Shown here piece after piece: positions 1 through 10,142 of a DNA stretch of 64,000 nucleotides (its first letter is position 1; the number at the start of each line of letters is the position of its first letter). Below the pieces are notes generated by a model. That model was not told where the DNA came from and searched no databases. It saw nothing but the letters and a program-made list of their open reading frames with translations. Origin of the DNA: Campylobacter sp. MIT 99-7217 (GTDB lineage Bacteria > Campylobacterota > Campylobacteria > Campylobacterales > Campylobacteraceae); NCBI RefSeq assembly GCF_006864365.1, contig NZ_QHLJ01000007.1:1-64000 (forward strand). The letters run 5' to 3'. A program made the position numbers and the translations under genes.

Positions 1-1
1 A

Positions 2-78
2 TGGTGGGCCTAACAAGACTTGAACTTGTGACCTCACCCTTATCAGGGGTGCACTCTAACCAGCTGAGCTATAGGCCC
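2..78 (-). tRNA. tRNA-Ile (anticodon GAT)
   Basis: A 77-base gene read from the minus strand, with a GGGCC acceptor stem, a GAT anticodon loop between CCCT and AAGG, a T arm containing GTTCAAGTC, and an encoded CCA end at 2-4. It sits four bases after tRNA-Ala, the usual pair in bacterial 16S-23S spacers. Confidence 0.97.
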
Positions 79-82
79 TTTA

Positions 83-158
83 TGGTGGAGAATAGCGGGA
101 TCGAACCGCTGACCTCCTGCGTGCAAAGCAGGCGCTCTCCCAGCTGAGCTAATTCCCC
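83..158 (-). tRNA. tRNA-Ala (anticodon TGC)
   Basis: A 76-base gene on the minus strand with acceptor GGGGAAT, D arm AGCTCAGCTGG, anticodon loop CTTTGCACG (TGC), T arm GGTTCGATC and encoded CCA. It lies between 16S and tRNA-Ile in the rRNA spacer. Confidence 0.97.
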
Positions 159-420
159 AAACTATCCTTACTTCGCAGATTAACAAAGCTAATCTTTAAC
201 GACAAGGAGCTAGCTCCCTTGACCCACCTAAAGCTACAAAGATTTATTTCAAACTTTGTTTGTCATAAATCATAAATTTAGGTTTTTGCCTAGGCAGTTA
301 AGGAACTAGACAATTATTATTTTTTGTCAATCTTTAAAATCTAAACAAGGATTGATTGAGTTTGCTACAATGTTTCATTGTATTTGAGTGATAGTTGTGA
401 GACTTATCACTTTGTACTCT
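159..420 (-). other. 16S/tRNA-Ala spacer with 3' half of the pre-16S processing stem
   Basis: This is the transcribed spacer between 16S and tRNA-Ala. Bases 326-345 and 350-360 are complementary to 2117-2136 and 2101-2111 in the 16S leader: about 20 continuous pairs (one of them G-U), then an internal loop, then 11 positions with one mismatch. This is the arrangement expected of the stem that loops out 16S for RNase III cleavage. No protein gene is seen here. Confidence 0.75.
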
Positions 421-1935
<1,515 letters not shown>

Positions 1936-2100
1936 AAATACTAAAACAAATTAATTTTATTTTAGTGTATTTGAATGACAAATAATTGAAAAATACTTCA
2001 ATAATAAATCAATTCAAGTTTGGATTGTTTAATCTTTTTCTTCAAAGAAAAAGTTTTTAAATTTAAAGAGCTTTTAGTTTTAAAAGCAAATTAAATCTGG

Positions 2101-2136
2101 CTCAATCGATCACTTATTTAGATTTCAAAGATTGAC
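2101..2136 (-). other. 5' half of the pre-16S processing stem (leader)
   Basis: Bases 2117-2136 and 2101-2111, in the transcribed leader about 170-200 bases upstream of mature 16S, are complementary to 326-345 and 350-360 downstream of 16S. Together they would close a long stem around the 16S precursor, as for RNase III processing in other bacteria. Confidence 0.7.
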
Positions 2137-2349
2137 TAATAAGATTTGAAAAACAATACTAATTTAAAGAACAAATTTTGCTTTTAGCTTTTAATATAAA
2201 AATACTAAACACTGCCTTTTAAGCCGTGTTAGAGTTTAACAAAAAACAATAAAAGCTTGATTGAAAATTTATAAGCTAAAAAAGATTTCTTAGTTATAAA
2301 ACTCAAAAATCCCTAGGTAAATGTTTAGAAAAACAAAAAGGGAAATGAA

Positions 2350-2382
2350 ATTATATACAAATAAGCTTAAAGTTTGATAAAA
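2350..2382 (-). promoter_or_regulatory. Predicted rRNA promoter, copy 1
   Basis: On the minus strand a perfect TATAAT (-10) is read from 2355 to 2350, about 415 bases upstream of mature 16S. Campylobacter vegetative promoters often lack a clear -35 box, and none is obvious here. The repeat shared with copy 2 ends at 2382, just past where a -35 region would lie, so both copies keep the same core promoter but have different upstream DNA. Confidence 0.55.
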
Positions 2383-2474
2383 TGAAAAATTTGTATATTT
2401 GTGAAACTTTTGGTAACCCAAAAATAAAGAAAAATCGTTTTATTTGAAAAATATTTGGTTTTATTGACTGATTA

Positions 2475-2483
2475 TGCCATAAT
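2475..2483 (+). promoter_or_regulatory. Predicted comEA promoter (extended -10)
   Basis: TGCCATAAT fits an extended -10 (TG-n-CATAAT) 33 bases upstream of the comEA start. A good ribosome site, AAGGAG, follows near 2503-2508. Confidence 0.4.
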
Positions 2484-2515
2484 GAAACAATAAAAAAATT
2501 TTTAAGGAGAAGTAA

Positions 2516-2755
2516 ATGAAAAAAATATTTTTCATCTTTATGGCTTTCGTGGGAGTTTTATTTGCTGCAGTAAATATCAACACAGCTGATGTAGATACCT
2601 TAAAGTCGCTTAAGGGCATAGGAGAAGCAAAGGCTAAAGCTATAATCGAGTATAGACAAGATCAAAACTTTACAAAGATAGAAGATCTCAAAAAGGTTAA
2701 AGGTATAGGCGATAAGCTTTTTGAAGGCATCAAAGATCAAATCACGGTCGAATAA
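2516..2755 (+). CDS. comEA: ComEA-like helix-hairpin-helix DNA-binding protein
   Basis: A 79-residue secreted protein that probably binds double-stranded DNA in the periplasm during natural transformation. Residues 1-18 form a signal peptide, and the rest is a pair of helix-hairpin-helix motifs with the NINTAD opening and two KGIG turns (LKGIGEAKA, VKGIGDKL) typical of ComEA. C. jejuni has a protein of about the same length with this role. The ATG follows AAGGAGAAGTAA closely. The gene stands alone between the rRNA promoter and the convergent argS operon. Assignment to the family is firm; the competence role is from the family. Confidence 0.9.
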   Translation: MKKIFFIFMAFVGVLFAAVNINTADVDTLKSLKGIGEAKAKAIIEYRQDQNFTKIEDLKKVKGIGDKLFEGIKDQITVE

Positions 2756-2800
2756 GAAGGAACTTAATATATCTTAAGTTTGAAATGTATTTTGATATCT

Positions 2801-2831
2801 AGATCTTTCGTTGATATTCAATGAAAGATCT
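2801..2831. terminator. Hairpin between convergent comEA and argS
   Basis: AGATCTTTC (2801-2809) pairs with GAAAGATCT (2823-2831) around a 13-base loop, in the 79-base gap between two convergent genes. The run of T after it is short in both directions, so it may be a weak or bidirectional terminator. Confidence 0.45.
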
Positions 2832-2834
2832 TCT

Positions 2835-4427
2835 TTAGTGTTCCATCTTGTCCTTTGCTTTGATACCCATAATGCCTAGAGCTGTTCTTATGCTCAAAGC
2901 AACTACGGCAAAAAGTTTAAGCAAACTTTGTTCATTTTGACTTCCAATGACCTTGTTTTCGTTATAAAATTTATGAAAACTTGCCGCCAAAGCCTTTAAA
3001 TAATCAGGAATTTTTTGTAAAGACTGCGTTTGAAAAGCATCATTTAAAATAGCATTTAAATTTAAACTTTCAAAGAGTAAATTTAAGGCTTCTTCGCTTA
3101 AATTTGAAAAATCAGCCTCCAAAATATCTTCCACACTTTTTTTAGACTTTGCAAAGACTTGATTTATCCTGGCATGAGCGTAATTTATATAAAAAACGGG
3201 ATTTGAGCTATCTTCTTTTTTAAGCTCACTAACATCAAATTCTAAGTGTGTATCGCATTTTTTACTCAAAAAGATAAATCTCAAAGCATCGCTACCAATT
3301 TCATCTAAAACTTCTTGCATAAGTATGAAATTTCCGGCTCTTTTACTCATCTTATAAGGCTCGCCGTCCTTAAGTAAGGATACCATTTGTGCCAAAATGA
3401 TTTTTAATTTAGTGCTATCAAAGCCCAAAAACTCCATAGCAGCTTTCATTCTAGGAATATAGCCATGATGATCAGCACCCCAGATATTGATACATTCATC
3501 ATAGCCTCTACTCATTTTATCGCGGTGATAAACAATGTCCGCTGCAAGATAAGTGCCGCTTTTATCTTCTCTAAGGATCACACGATCCTTTTCATCGCCC
3601 TTAGTGCTTGAGGCAAGCCAAATTTTGCCTTCTTTTTCATAAATTCCATGATGATTTTTCAAATCCTGCAAGGTTGCTTCAAGATCCTTATAATAGCTTT
3701 TCTCACTTACGAAGCTGTCAATTTTTATGCCTGTTTCTTCAAGCGTTTTTTTGATCAAAATGAGCATTTTATCCTTAGCCCAAGTGGCTAAATTTTCTAT
3801 ATTTTCTTCGGTAAAAAAGCTCTTATCAAAATTTTCAAAGGCTTCTTTAGCTAAATCCACTATATAAGCACCTCTATAATACTCTTCAGGGTAATCAACC
3901 TCTTGAACTAGACAATGCTCTTTTACGGCAAGCAAAACAGAAAGTCCTAAAAGATAAATTTGATTTCCGGCATCATTTACATAATACTCGGTATCAAATT
4001 TATATCCTAAATATTTTGCAAGTCTTGAAAGAGTATCGCCAAAAATAGCCCCTCTTGCATGACCTATATGCAAAGGACCTGTGGGATTTGCACTTACAAA
4101 TTCAAGCAAAAAACTTTTATCTTTTTTTTCACCTTTGCAAAAGCTGGAAGGATCTTTTAAAGCCTCAGTGGCGACGGAATTTAAAAAAGCTCTTGAAAGC
4201 TTAAAATTTAAATACCCATTTACAGCCTCAACACTTTCAAAATAAAAACTCTTATCAAATTTTAAAGCAAGCTCCTCAGCAATAAGCTTGGGATTTTTCT
4301 TTAGCTCTTTGGCTAAAGAAAAAGCAAGCGGAGTTGCAAAATGTGCTAAATTCTTATCCTTAGGACTTTCTAGAATAAAGTCTTGAACTAAAACCTTCTT
4401 TATCGCTTCATAAACAACATTTTTCAA
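2835..4427 (-). CDS. argS: Arginyl-tRNA synthetase
   Basis: A 530-residue class I aminoacyl-tRNA synthetase that charges tRNA-Arg. The signature SANPTGPLHIGHARGA (HIGH motif) is near residues 109-124, a KMSKR-type motif (YKMSKRAGNF) is near 360, and the C-terminal anticodon-binding DALR domain includes a YAHARI segment. Length is normal for the short bacterial form. It is the last gene of a minus-strand run tatA-argS, starting 9 bases after the tatA stop. This order (gmk-tatA-argS) matches C. jejuni. Confidence 0.97.
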   Translation of the reverse strand: MKNVVYEAIKKVLVQDFILESPKDKNLAHFATPLAFSLAKELKKNPKLIAEELALKFDKSFYFESVEAVNGYLNFKLSRAFLNSVATEALKDPSSFCKGEKKDKSFLLEFVSANPTGPLHIGHARGAIFGDTLSRLAKYLGYKFDTEYYVNDAGNQIYLLGLSVLLAVKEHCLVQEVDYPEEYYRGAYIVDLAKEAFENFDKSFFTEENIENLATWAKDKMLILIKKTLEETGIKIDSFVSEKSYYKDLEATLQDLKNHHGIYEKEGKIWLASSTKGDEKDRVILREDKSGTYLAADIVYHRDKMSRGYDECINIWGADHHGYIPRMKAAMEFLGFDSTKLKIILAQMVSLLKDGEPYKMSKRAGNFILMQEVLDEIGSDALRFIFLSKKCDTHLEFDVSELKKEDSSNPVFYINYAHARINQVFAKSKKSVEDILEADFSNLSEEALNLLFESLNLNAILNDAFQTQSLQKIPDYLKALAASFHKFYNENKVIGSQNEQSLLKLFAVVALSIRTALGIMGIKAKDKMEH

Positions 4428-4436
4428 AAATAAGCC

Positions 4437-4670
4437 TCAAGCCTTTTTTTCTTCTTTTAAATTTTCATCGCTAGCATTTGTTGTTTTTATGTCAGCCTTT
4501 TCTTCGATTTTTTCGACAACCTTTTCATCTGTATCATTATTCATTTCATTTTTAAAGCTCTTAATTCCCTTACCTAGACCCTTGGCAAGTTCTGGGATTT
4601 TTTTTGCTCCAAAAAGCAAAACAACTATGAGTAAGATAATCAGCCACTGAGTTCCTGTTGGCATATGCAT
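4437..4670 (-). CDS. tatA: Twin-arginine translocase subunit TatA
   Basis: A 77-residue protein with one N-terminal membrane helix, the [17 protein letters not shown] amphipathic helix that defines TatA/E, and an acidic tail. It forms the pore of the Tat pathway for folded, cofactor-loaded proteins. Several likely substrates are in this window: PetA, the TMAO reductase and the gluconate dehydrogenase small subunit. The ribosome site AAGGAGAATAA lies within the last codons of gmk, so the two genes are probably translationally coupled. A second ATG two codons in is an alternative start. Confidence 0.96.
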   Translation of the reverse strand: MHMPTGTQWLIILLIVVLLFGAKKIPELAKGLGKGIKSFKNEMNNDTDEKVVEKIEEKADIKTTNASDENLKEEKKA

Positions 4671-4674
4671 GATT

Positions 4675-5292
4675 TTATTCTCCTTTATTCCATTGAAGTT
4701 GAAATTGTGTTAAATTTTGTGTTTTTGTTTTTAGTTTTTGTGCTTGAAAAATAGCCCTAAGTTCATTATAAGCCTTATCTAAATCCTCATTGATGATCAA
4801 AAAATCATACTCGCAAAGTTCTTTGATCTCATCTTCGGCATTTATGAGCCTTTTTTCAACCACCTCTATTGTATCAGTATTTCGCTTAAGAAGTCTTTTT
4901 TTTAACTCTTTTTTATCCCTTGTTGTTACAAAAACTGAGGTAATAATTTCATTTAATATATCTTTAGCTATATAAAATCCTTGCACATCAATATCCAAAA
5001 TAACAATTTTACCTTGCTCTAAAGCTTCAAAAGTATGCTTTAAAGAAGTTCCATAATAATTATCATGTACCCTTGCAAATTCTAAAAATGTTCCCTCTTG
5101 AATACCTTTTTCAAATTCTTCTTTGGAGATAAAAAAGTAATTTACCCCATCTTTTTCTCCATCTCTTGGCTTTCTTGTCGTACTTGAGATTGAAAAATAC
5201 AACTCATCTTTGTATTCTTCTATTAATCTCTTAAGCAAAGTGGATTTACCCGCTCCACTTGGTCCTGAAATGAGTAAAACAAAGCCTTTCAA
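4675..5292 (-). CDS. gmk: Guanylate kinase
   Basis: A 205-residue enzyme phosphorylating GMP to GDP. It has the P-loop [10 protein letters not shown] at residues 10-19, the [14 protein letters not shown]-binding segment and the later DIDVQG motif. Its start overlaps the stop of the upstream acidic-protein gene by 4 bases (ATGA), indicating one operon. Confidence 0.97.
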   Translation of the reverse strand: MKGFVLLISGPSGAGKSTLLKRLIEEYKDELYFSISSTTRKPRDGEKDGVNYFFISKEEFEKGIQEGTFLEFARVHDNYYGTSLKHTFEALEQGKIVILDIDVQGFYIAKDILNEIITSVFVTTRDKKELKKRLLKRNTDTIEVVEKRLINAEDEIKELCEYDFLIINEDLDKAYNELRAIFQAQKLKTKTQNLTQFQLQWNKGE

Positions 5293-7562
5293 TGCTTATC
5301 CTCATCAAAATTTATATTTATGTTAATATTCATATTCATGCCCTTTAATGCAGCTCTTAGGGTTTCATCATTGATACTTGAAGTAATAGCACTAGTTATA
5401 CTCTTGCTTAGTTCACTCATAAGTTCATCATCTTTTGAATGCTCTTCAGGTTTTTGCTCTAAATCAAGTTCTGTTGGTTCATCTGTGCTTATTCTTTCAA
5501 ATTTTAACTCATCTTCTTCTGGCAAATCCTCAACGCTTTCTCCTAGGGCAATCTTAATCTCTCTTTGTGTAACATTTTTTAAATCTTCATCTAAATCCTG
5601 AGAGCTTAAATCTAAATTTTCATGAGTGTCCTCGTGCATTGTGATAGTATTTTGATCTATGCTTACATCAGTTTCTTGCTTATCCATATCCTGAATTTGT
5701 GATAATTCAGCCTTGATTTGATCTTGAGTGCTTAGCTGCGAGATATCTTCTTGCTCAACTACACTTGGCACGAAATCTTCTTGCATTTGTGGCTCAAGCT
5801 CTTCATTTGACTGCCCTAAGAAAGAAGCATCTTGAGGCAAATCATCAAAACTCATATGCTCTTCTTTCTCCTCTATGCTAAAAGGAGCTTCTTGTTCATC
5901 TTCTTTTATTTCTTGTTTAGAAGCTTCATTTTCATCGCTTGTCTCATCAACTAAATCAATTTGCTCAGGTTCAGCCAAATCATCAAGAGAAATTTCTTCA
6001 CTTTCTTTTGAATTTTCTGTATCGCTTTTTATATCCTCTTCACTTTTTATATCTACTTCTTCATTTGTATCTTCTATCTGTGGCAAAAACTCTTCTTGTA
6101 AATATTCGCTCTTTTCGTCATCATCTTTTAACTCGATCACATCTTCTTCTTTTGCCAAGTCTTGTATAGTAGTTTCTTCACTCGTTTGTAAAGGCATATC
6201 CTCGCTTTGTACTAGGCTATCTTGCTTTGTCTGCAAAGCCAAATCCTCATCTTTGAACGCGTCTTGATCCTCTGCAGCCAAAGGTTCGAGTTCTTCTTTT
6301 TCTTGCACTTCTTCTACTTTTTGCACCTCATCATTCATATCATTAGATTTGTCTGTATCTTTTAACTCGGCTTCATCTACGCTTGCAACAGGATCAGATG
6401 AAATAAGTTCATCTTGTATCAAGCTCTCATCTTGGGCATTCTCATTAATAAGCTCTTCATCTTTCTCGAGACTTGCTTCTTGTTGTGTTTCTAAAATTTG
6501 ATCACTTGCAGGCTCTTGACTATCCTCTTGTGAAGACAGCTCATCTTCTTTTATTTCTTGTTTAGAAGCTTCATTTTCATCGCTTGTCTCATCAACTAAA
6601 TCAATTTGCTCAGGTTCAGCCAAATCCTCAAGAGAAATTTCTTCACTTTCTTTTGAATTTTCTGTATCGCTTTTTATATCTACTTCTTCATTTGTATCTT
6701 CAAGTTGTAAATCCAAATTCTCATCTTGTATCACATCTTGCGTTACTTCTTCTTGCTCAGTCTTTGGTTCTTCTTTCTTAGGGGCTTCATCAGCATTTAA
6801 ATCCTCAAGTTTTAAGTCTAAATCCTCATCTTTTAACTCAGCTTGTTTTGTTGACGCTACTTTTTCTTGTTCTTCATGTTCTCCAAAACCTAAAGTAAGT
6901 GCTTTATCTAAATCTGATTCCTCAAAATTTTCATCTTCGCCCTTGCCTGCTTTTTGCTTTTCTTCAGTCTTTTCTTTAGCTTGCAAAGGTTCTGGGTCTA
7001 AGTTCTTTTCTTGCTTGATCTCTTCTTCTGCTACTTCTTCCTCTGCTTCTTGAGTTTGTTCTTGTGTCTCTTGAGTTGCTTCTTCTTGAGGTTTTATTTC
7101 TTGATCTTGTGCATTATTATCCTCTTCCTTGTTTGTTTCATTAACACTATCTTCTAAGTCATTAAGTTCCAAATCATCAAGATCAAATTTCATATCCGCA
7201 TAAGGATTTTCATCTTTTTGTGCTTCTACTATAACTTCGTCATCTTTTGGTTTTTTAAAGGCTATATCTGCCATATTTTCATCAATACAAGTGATTAAAT
7301 CAGTTGGTAAAAAAGGCTTGTGAAGTACCTTTGCCTGTCCCTTAACTTCTTGATTTTTAGAACTAAGATAAATGAGCTTATCGCATTTTTTTTCCAAGTC
7401 GCCTAAATTTACTTTTACTTCATTATCTACGATAATAACATCAACTTTTTCAGCAAGTTCTTCATAATTTTCTTTTTCTTCAAAAGCATATCCAATCTTC
7501 GCAGCTGTAAGCTTTACAAGCTTTGAGACTATAGGATTTTGATTTATGAGTAAAATTTTCAT
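5289..7562 (-). CDS. Large acidic protein with degenerate receiver-like N-terminus
   Basis: 757 residues. Roughly the first 100 look like a degenerate CheY-like receiver fold: MKILLINQN, then DVIIVDNE, a LIYLSS strand, and a final HKPF that matches the conserved Lys-Pro of receivers. The middle, about residues 120-690, is very rich in Glu, Asp, Gln and Ser, is probably disordered, and contains an internal duplication (copies at 5896-6074 and 6541-6701). The last 45 residues are different and look folded: SITSAITSSIN, then LRAALKGMNM. C. jejuni has a shorter 'highly acidic protein' at the equivalent place between fliR and gmk. Function is not known to me; the genes around it are flagellar and housekeeping. 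Confidence 0.85.
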   Translation of the reverse strand: MKILLINQNPIVSKLVKLTAAKIGYAFEEKENYEELAEKVDVIIVDNEVKVNLGDLEKKCDKLIYLSSKNQEVKGQAKVLHKPFLPTDLITCIDENMADIAFKKPKDDEVIVEAQKDENPYADMKFDLDDLELNDLEDSVNETNKEEDNNAQDQEIKPQEEATQETQEQTQEAEEEVAEEEIKQEKNLDPEPLQAKEKTEEKQKAGKGEDENFEESDLDKALTLGFGEHEEQEKVASTKQAELKDEDLDLKLEDLNADEAPKKEEPKTEQEEVTQDVIQDENLDLQLEDTNEEVDIKSDTENSKESEEISLEDLAEPEQIDLVDETSDENEASKQEIKEDELSSQEDSQEPASDQILETQQEASLEKDEELINENAQDESLIQDELISSDPVASVDEAELKDTDKSNDMNDEVQKVEEVQEKEELEPLAAEDQDAFKDEDLALQTKQDSLVQSEDMPLQTSEETTIQDLAKEEDVIELKDDDEKSEYLQEEFLPQIEDTNEEVDIKSEEDIKSDTENSKESEEISLDDLAEPEQIDLVDETSDENEASKQEIKEDEQEAPFSIEEKEEHMSFDDLPQDASFLGQSNEELEPQMQEDFVPSVVEQEDISQLSTQDQIKAELSQIQDMDKQETDVSIDQNTITMHEDTHENLDLSSQDLDEDLKNVTQREIKIALGESVEDLPEEDELKFERISTDEPTELDLEQKPEEHSKDDELMSELSKSITSAITSSINDETLRAALKGMNMNINININFDEDKH
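5896..6074 (-). repeat. Internal coding duplication, copy A (179 bp)
   Basis: Matches 6541-6701 at offset 645 with very few substitutions and one 18-base in-frame insertion. It encodes a block containing ENSKESEEISLDDLAEPEQ and the following 25 or so residues of the acidic protein. A recent tandem-type duplication is the simplest reading. Confidence 0.9.
6541..6701 (-). repeat. Internal coding duplication, copy B (161 bp)
   Basis: Partner of 5896-6074. It encodes the same acidic block with Glu in place of one Asp (ISLEDLAEPEQ) and lacks the extra six codons of copy A. Confidence 0.9.
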
Positions 7563-7668
7563 TGCGTTATTTCCTTAATAATAAGCGTAATTTTAAGATA
7601 TTTTAAATTATTAAATGCTTATATGAATAAAAAAATAATAATATTTTATCCTATATAATTTTTGTTAC

Positions 7669-8442
7669 CTAATTTTGTACAAAAAATAAGGGTTGCATAT
7701 TTGTAAAAACCTTTAAAATAAGCTCCTTAAAATATTTCATCATAACAGCTAAAATTGCAATCAAAACCGCAAAAGCAAGGACAATCTTAATAGGAAAGCC
7801 GACGACTAAAAGATTAAATTGAGGCATAGTTTTCATCAACAAGCCAAAAATAAGATCAGCAAGCAATGAAATCGCTAAGATTGGAAATCCCATAGTAAAA
7901 CCGATGATAAATACATTAAGTAAAGAAATATTAATAAATTTTAGCAAATTTTCTCTTGGATAAAATTCTCCTAAAACAATATAATCCAAAGAATAACTCA
8001 TAAAAAGCAAGATCAAATGATGGCCATCAAAAGCTAGGAAAACAAGTAGAGCAATAAGCCCTAAAATTTGCGAAGTTATGGGCATATTAGCTCCAGAACT
8101 TGGATCAATCACACTTGCCATAGTAAAACCCATAGTAAAAGACATGTATTCCCCTGCCATTTGAATAATAGTAAAAACAAGTTGCACCGCAAGCCCTGCT
8201 ATCATGCCAAAAATAATTTCACTAATAATTTGCAAAATAAAAAATGAATTATATTGAGGAATGTTAATCTGTGCTAAAGGAAATAAAAACATGGTCAAAA
8301 GCAAAACAACTGTTGTTTTTATGATAAGAGGAATGTTATTGTGTGAAAAAAAAGGAAAAAAAACGATCATGCCACTTAATCTTGCAAACAAAAGCATAAA
8401 AGTAGCTACATTTTTATCGCCCAAATAATTAACAAATTCCAT
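7669..8442 (-). CDS. fliR: Flagellar export apparatus protein FliR
   Basis: 257 residues when started at MEFVNYLGDKN, which aligns with FliR N-termini; the frame stays open 17 codons further upstream into the ATPase gene, but that part is not FliR-like. It is an integral membrane component of the flagellar type III export gate with about six hydrophobic segments and the family's GFTMASVIDPSSG region. It overlaps the upstream ATPase gene by 14 bases. C. jejuni has the same neighbours. Confidence 0.94.
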   Translation of the reverse strand: MEFVNYLGDKNVATFMLLFARLSGMIVFFPFFSHNNIPLIIKTTVVLLLTMFLFPLAQINIPQYNSFFILQIISEIIFGMIAGLAVQLVFTIIQMAGEYMSFTMGFTMASVIDPSSGANMPITSQILGLIALLVFLAFDGHHLILLFMSYSLDYIVLGEFYPRENLLKFINISLLNVFIIGFTMGFPILAISLLADLIFGLLMKTMPQFNLLVVGFPIKIVLAFAVLIAILAVMMKYFKELILKVFTNMQPLFFVQN

Positions 8443-9064
8443 CTTTATCCAGCATAAATGTCTTGTCGCACAGCGAAGCAAGCTTCGTATCATGTGTTAC
8501 AAAAAGTAAGGCTACATCATTTTCTTTGGCATAAGAGATCAAAATATCAATCACATTTTTAGCATTTGCAAAGTCTAAATTTCCCGTTGCCTCATCAGCA
8601 AAAATGATTTTAGGTTTTTTACAAAGAACTCTAGCTATACTCACTCTTTGTTGTTGACCCCCGCTGAGCTTGCTTACCTTTTGATTTAAAAGTGTGTATA
8701 TGCCTAAATTTTCTAGTATTTGTTTATCTAAACCCTTGTGTGATAAAACACTTGCAAGCTCTATATTTTCAAGCGTTGAAAAGCCTCTAAAAAGATAATG
8801 AGCCTGAAAAATAACCCCGAAATCAAAACGGCGTATACTCAGTCTTTCATTCTCACTAAGTGTATAAAGATCTTGATTTTTGTAAAAAACCTTACCTTTT
8901 TTTGGCTTTAAAAGAGTAGACAAGATATGTAAAAGAGTGGATTTTCCACAACCGCTACTGCCTTGTATAGCAATGCAGTCTTTTGAATTTAAGCTTAAAT
9001 TTAAATTCTCAAAGAGCGGATAATCAAAACTATGTCCTAAATTCTCCGCTCTTAGAAGTTCCAT
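8429..9064 (-). CDS. LolD/MacB-type ABC transporter ATP-binding protein
   Basis: 211 residues. Walker A GSSGCGKSTL near 35-44, signature LSGGQQQRVSIAR, Walker B KIIFADEATGNLD and the H-loop VTHD. The sequence type is that of the LolD/FtsE/MacB branch, usually paired with a membrane subunit that extracts lipoproteins or drives efflux. No permease gene adjoins it; it lies between tsf (1-base gap) and fliR (14-base overlap). The substrate cannot be deduced here. Confidence 0.88.
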   Translation of the reverse strand: MELLRAENLGHSFDYPLFENLNLSLNSKDCIAIQGSSGCGKSTLLHILSTLLKPKKGKVFYKNQDLYTLSENERLSIRRFDFGVIFQAHYLFRGFSTLENIELASVLSHKGLDKQILENLGIYTLLNQKVSKLSGGQQQRVSIARVLCKKPKIIFADEATGNLDFANAKNVIDILISYAKENDVALLFVTHDTKLASLCDKTFMLDKDGIC

Positions 9065-9065
9065 T

Positions 9066-10142
9066 TTAACTCATTTGTGCGGCAACTTCTGCGGCAAAAT
9101 CTTCAGCTTTTTTTTCTAAGCCTTCGCCCACTTCAAAACGAATAAATTCAACTATTTCAAGCTTTATACCCAGCTCTTTTTCCTTTTCAGCAATAACTTG
9201 CTCTACGGTCTTTTTATCGTCCATGACATAAAATTGTCCCATTAAAGTAAGTTTGCTATCAAGCTGAGAATTATCGGCAATGAAGCTATTCATTTTACCT
9301 GGGATTATATTCGCCCAAATTTTTTCAGGCTTATTTTGTGCCTTAAGCTCCGCTTTGATATCCTCTTCGGCTTGTTTTAAAATTTCATCACTAAGTTGCT
9401 TACGACTTGCAAATTTTGGAATTTTATGCTCAGGTTTGTTTGGATCTTTAAGTCTTCTTCTTTCTTCATTATCCTTTTCAAGCTCTGCTACCAAAGCTTT
9501 ATATTCACTCTCCACAAAATCTAAATCCAAATCCTTGTAGCTTAAATAACTTGGCTTCATAGCTGCAATATGCATACAAAGCTGTTTTAAAAAATCACTC
9601 GCCTTTCTTGCATTTTCCTCGCTATCACTTGCCGCTGATATAATCACTCCTACTCGAGAATTACTATGCATATAGCCATTAACTATACCTTTTTCACCCG
9701 CTTTTAGCGTAGCAAAACGACGAACAACTAAATTTTCGCCTATTGTGGCGATTTGGCTTTTAAGGTATTCTTCAAATTTAGCACCATTGATAACACTTGA
9801 ATGAAGCTCTTCGCTTGTGCTTATACCCTGTGTTTGTATATGAGCAGTAGTATCCTTAGTAAGAGCTATAAACTGCTCATTTTTAGCGACAAAATCGGTC
9901 TCTGAATTAATCTCGCTTAAGGTTGCTTGTTTAAAATCATCACTTATTTTGAGATTTACTAAACCCTCAGCAGCTAAACGATCAGCCTTTTTGGCAGCCT
10001 TTCCTAAACCCTTTTCACGCAAAAGTTGAACAGCTTTTTCAAAGTCTCCATCTGTTTCTTTAAGAGCATTTTTACAATCCATCATTCCAGCACCTGTGCT
10101 TTCACGAAGCTCTTTTACCATTTGTGCACTAATTTCAGCCAT
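9066..10142 (-). CDS. tsf: Elongation factor Ts
   Basis: 358 residues. N-terminal UBA-like domain with the signature LRESTGAGMMDCKNAL, followed by the DFVAKNEQF core motif. It is the nucleotide exchange factor for EF-Tu. It is longer than E. coli Ts because of a charged insertion around residues 210-260, normal for Campylobacterota. Its ATG shares one base with the rpsB stop (TAATG), the classic rpsB-tsf pairing. Confidence 0.97.
   Translation of the reverse strand: MAEISAQMVKELRESTGAGMMDCKNALKETDGDFEKAVQLLREKGLGKAAKKADRLAAEGLVNLKISDDFKQATLSEINSETDFVAKNEQFIALTKDTTAHIQTQGISTSEELHSSVINGAKFEEYLKSQIATIGENLVVRRFATLKAGEKGIVNGYMHSNSRVGVIISAASDSEENARKASDFLKQLCMHIAAMKPSYLSYKDLDLDFVESEYKALVAELEKDNEERRRLKDPNKPEHKIPKFASRKQLSDEILKQAEEDIKAELKAQNKPEKIWANIIPGKMNSFIADNSQLDSKLTLMGQFYVMDDKKTVEQVIAEKEKELGIKLEIVEFIRFEVGEGLEKKAEDFAAEVAAQMS

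Noticed and set aside
5875-6781. Serine/leucine-rich open frames on the plus strand opposite the acidic protein
   Set aside because: Antisense of Glu/Asp/Gln-rich codons reads as Ser/Leu/Phe-rich frames without stops; they track the acidic repeats and lack start signals.
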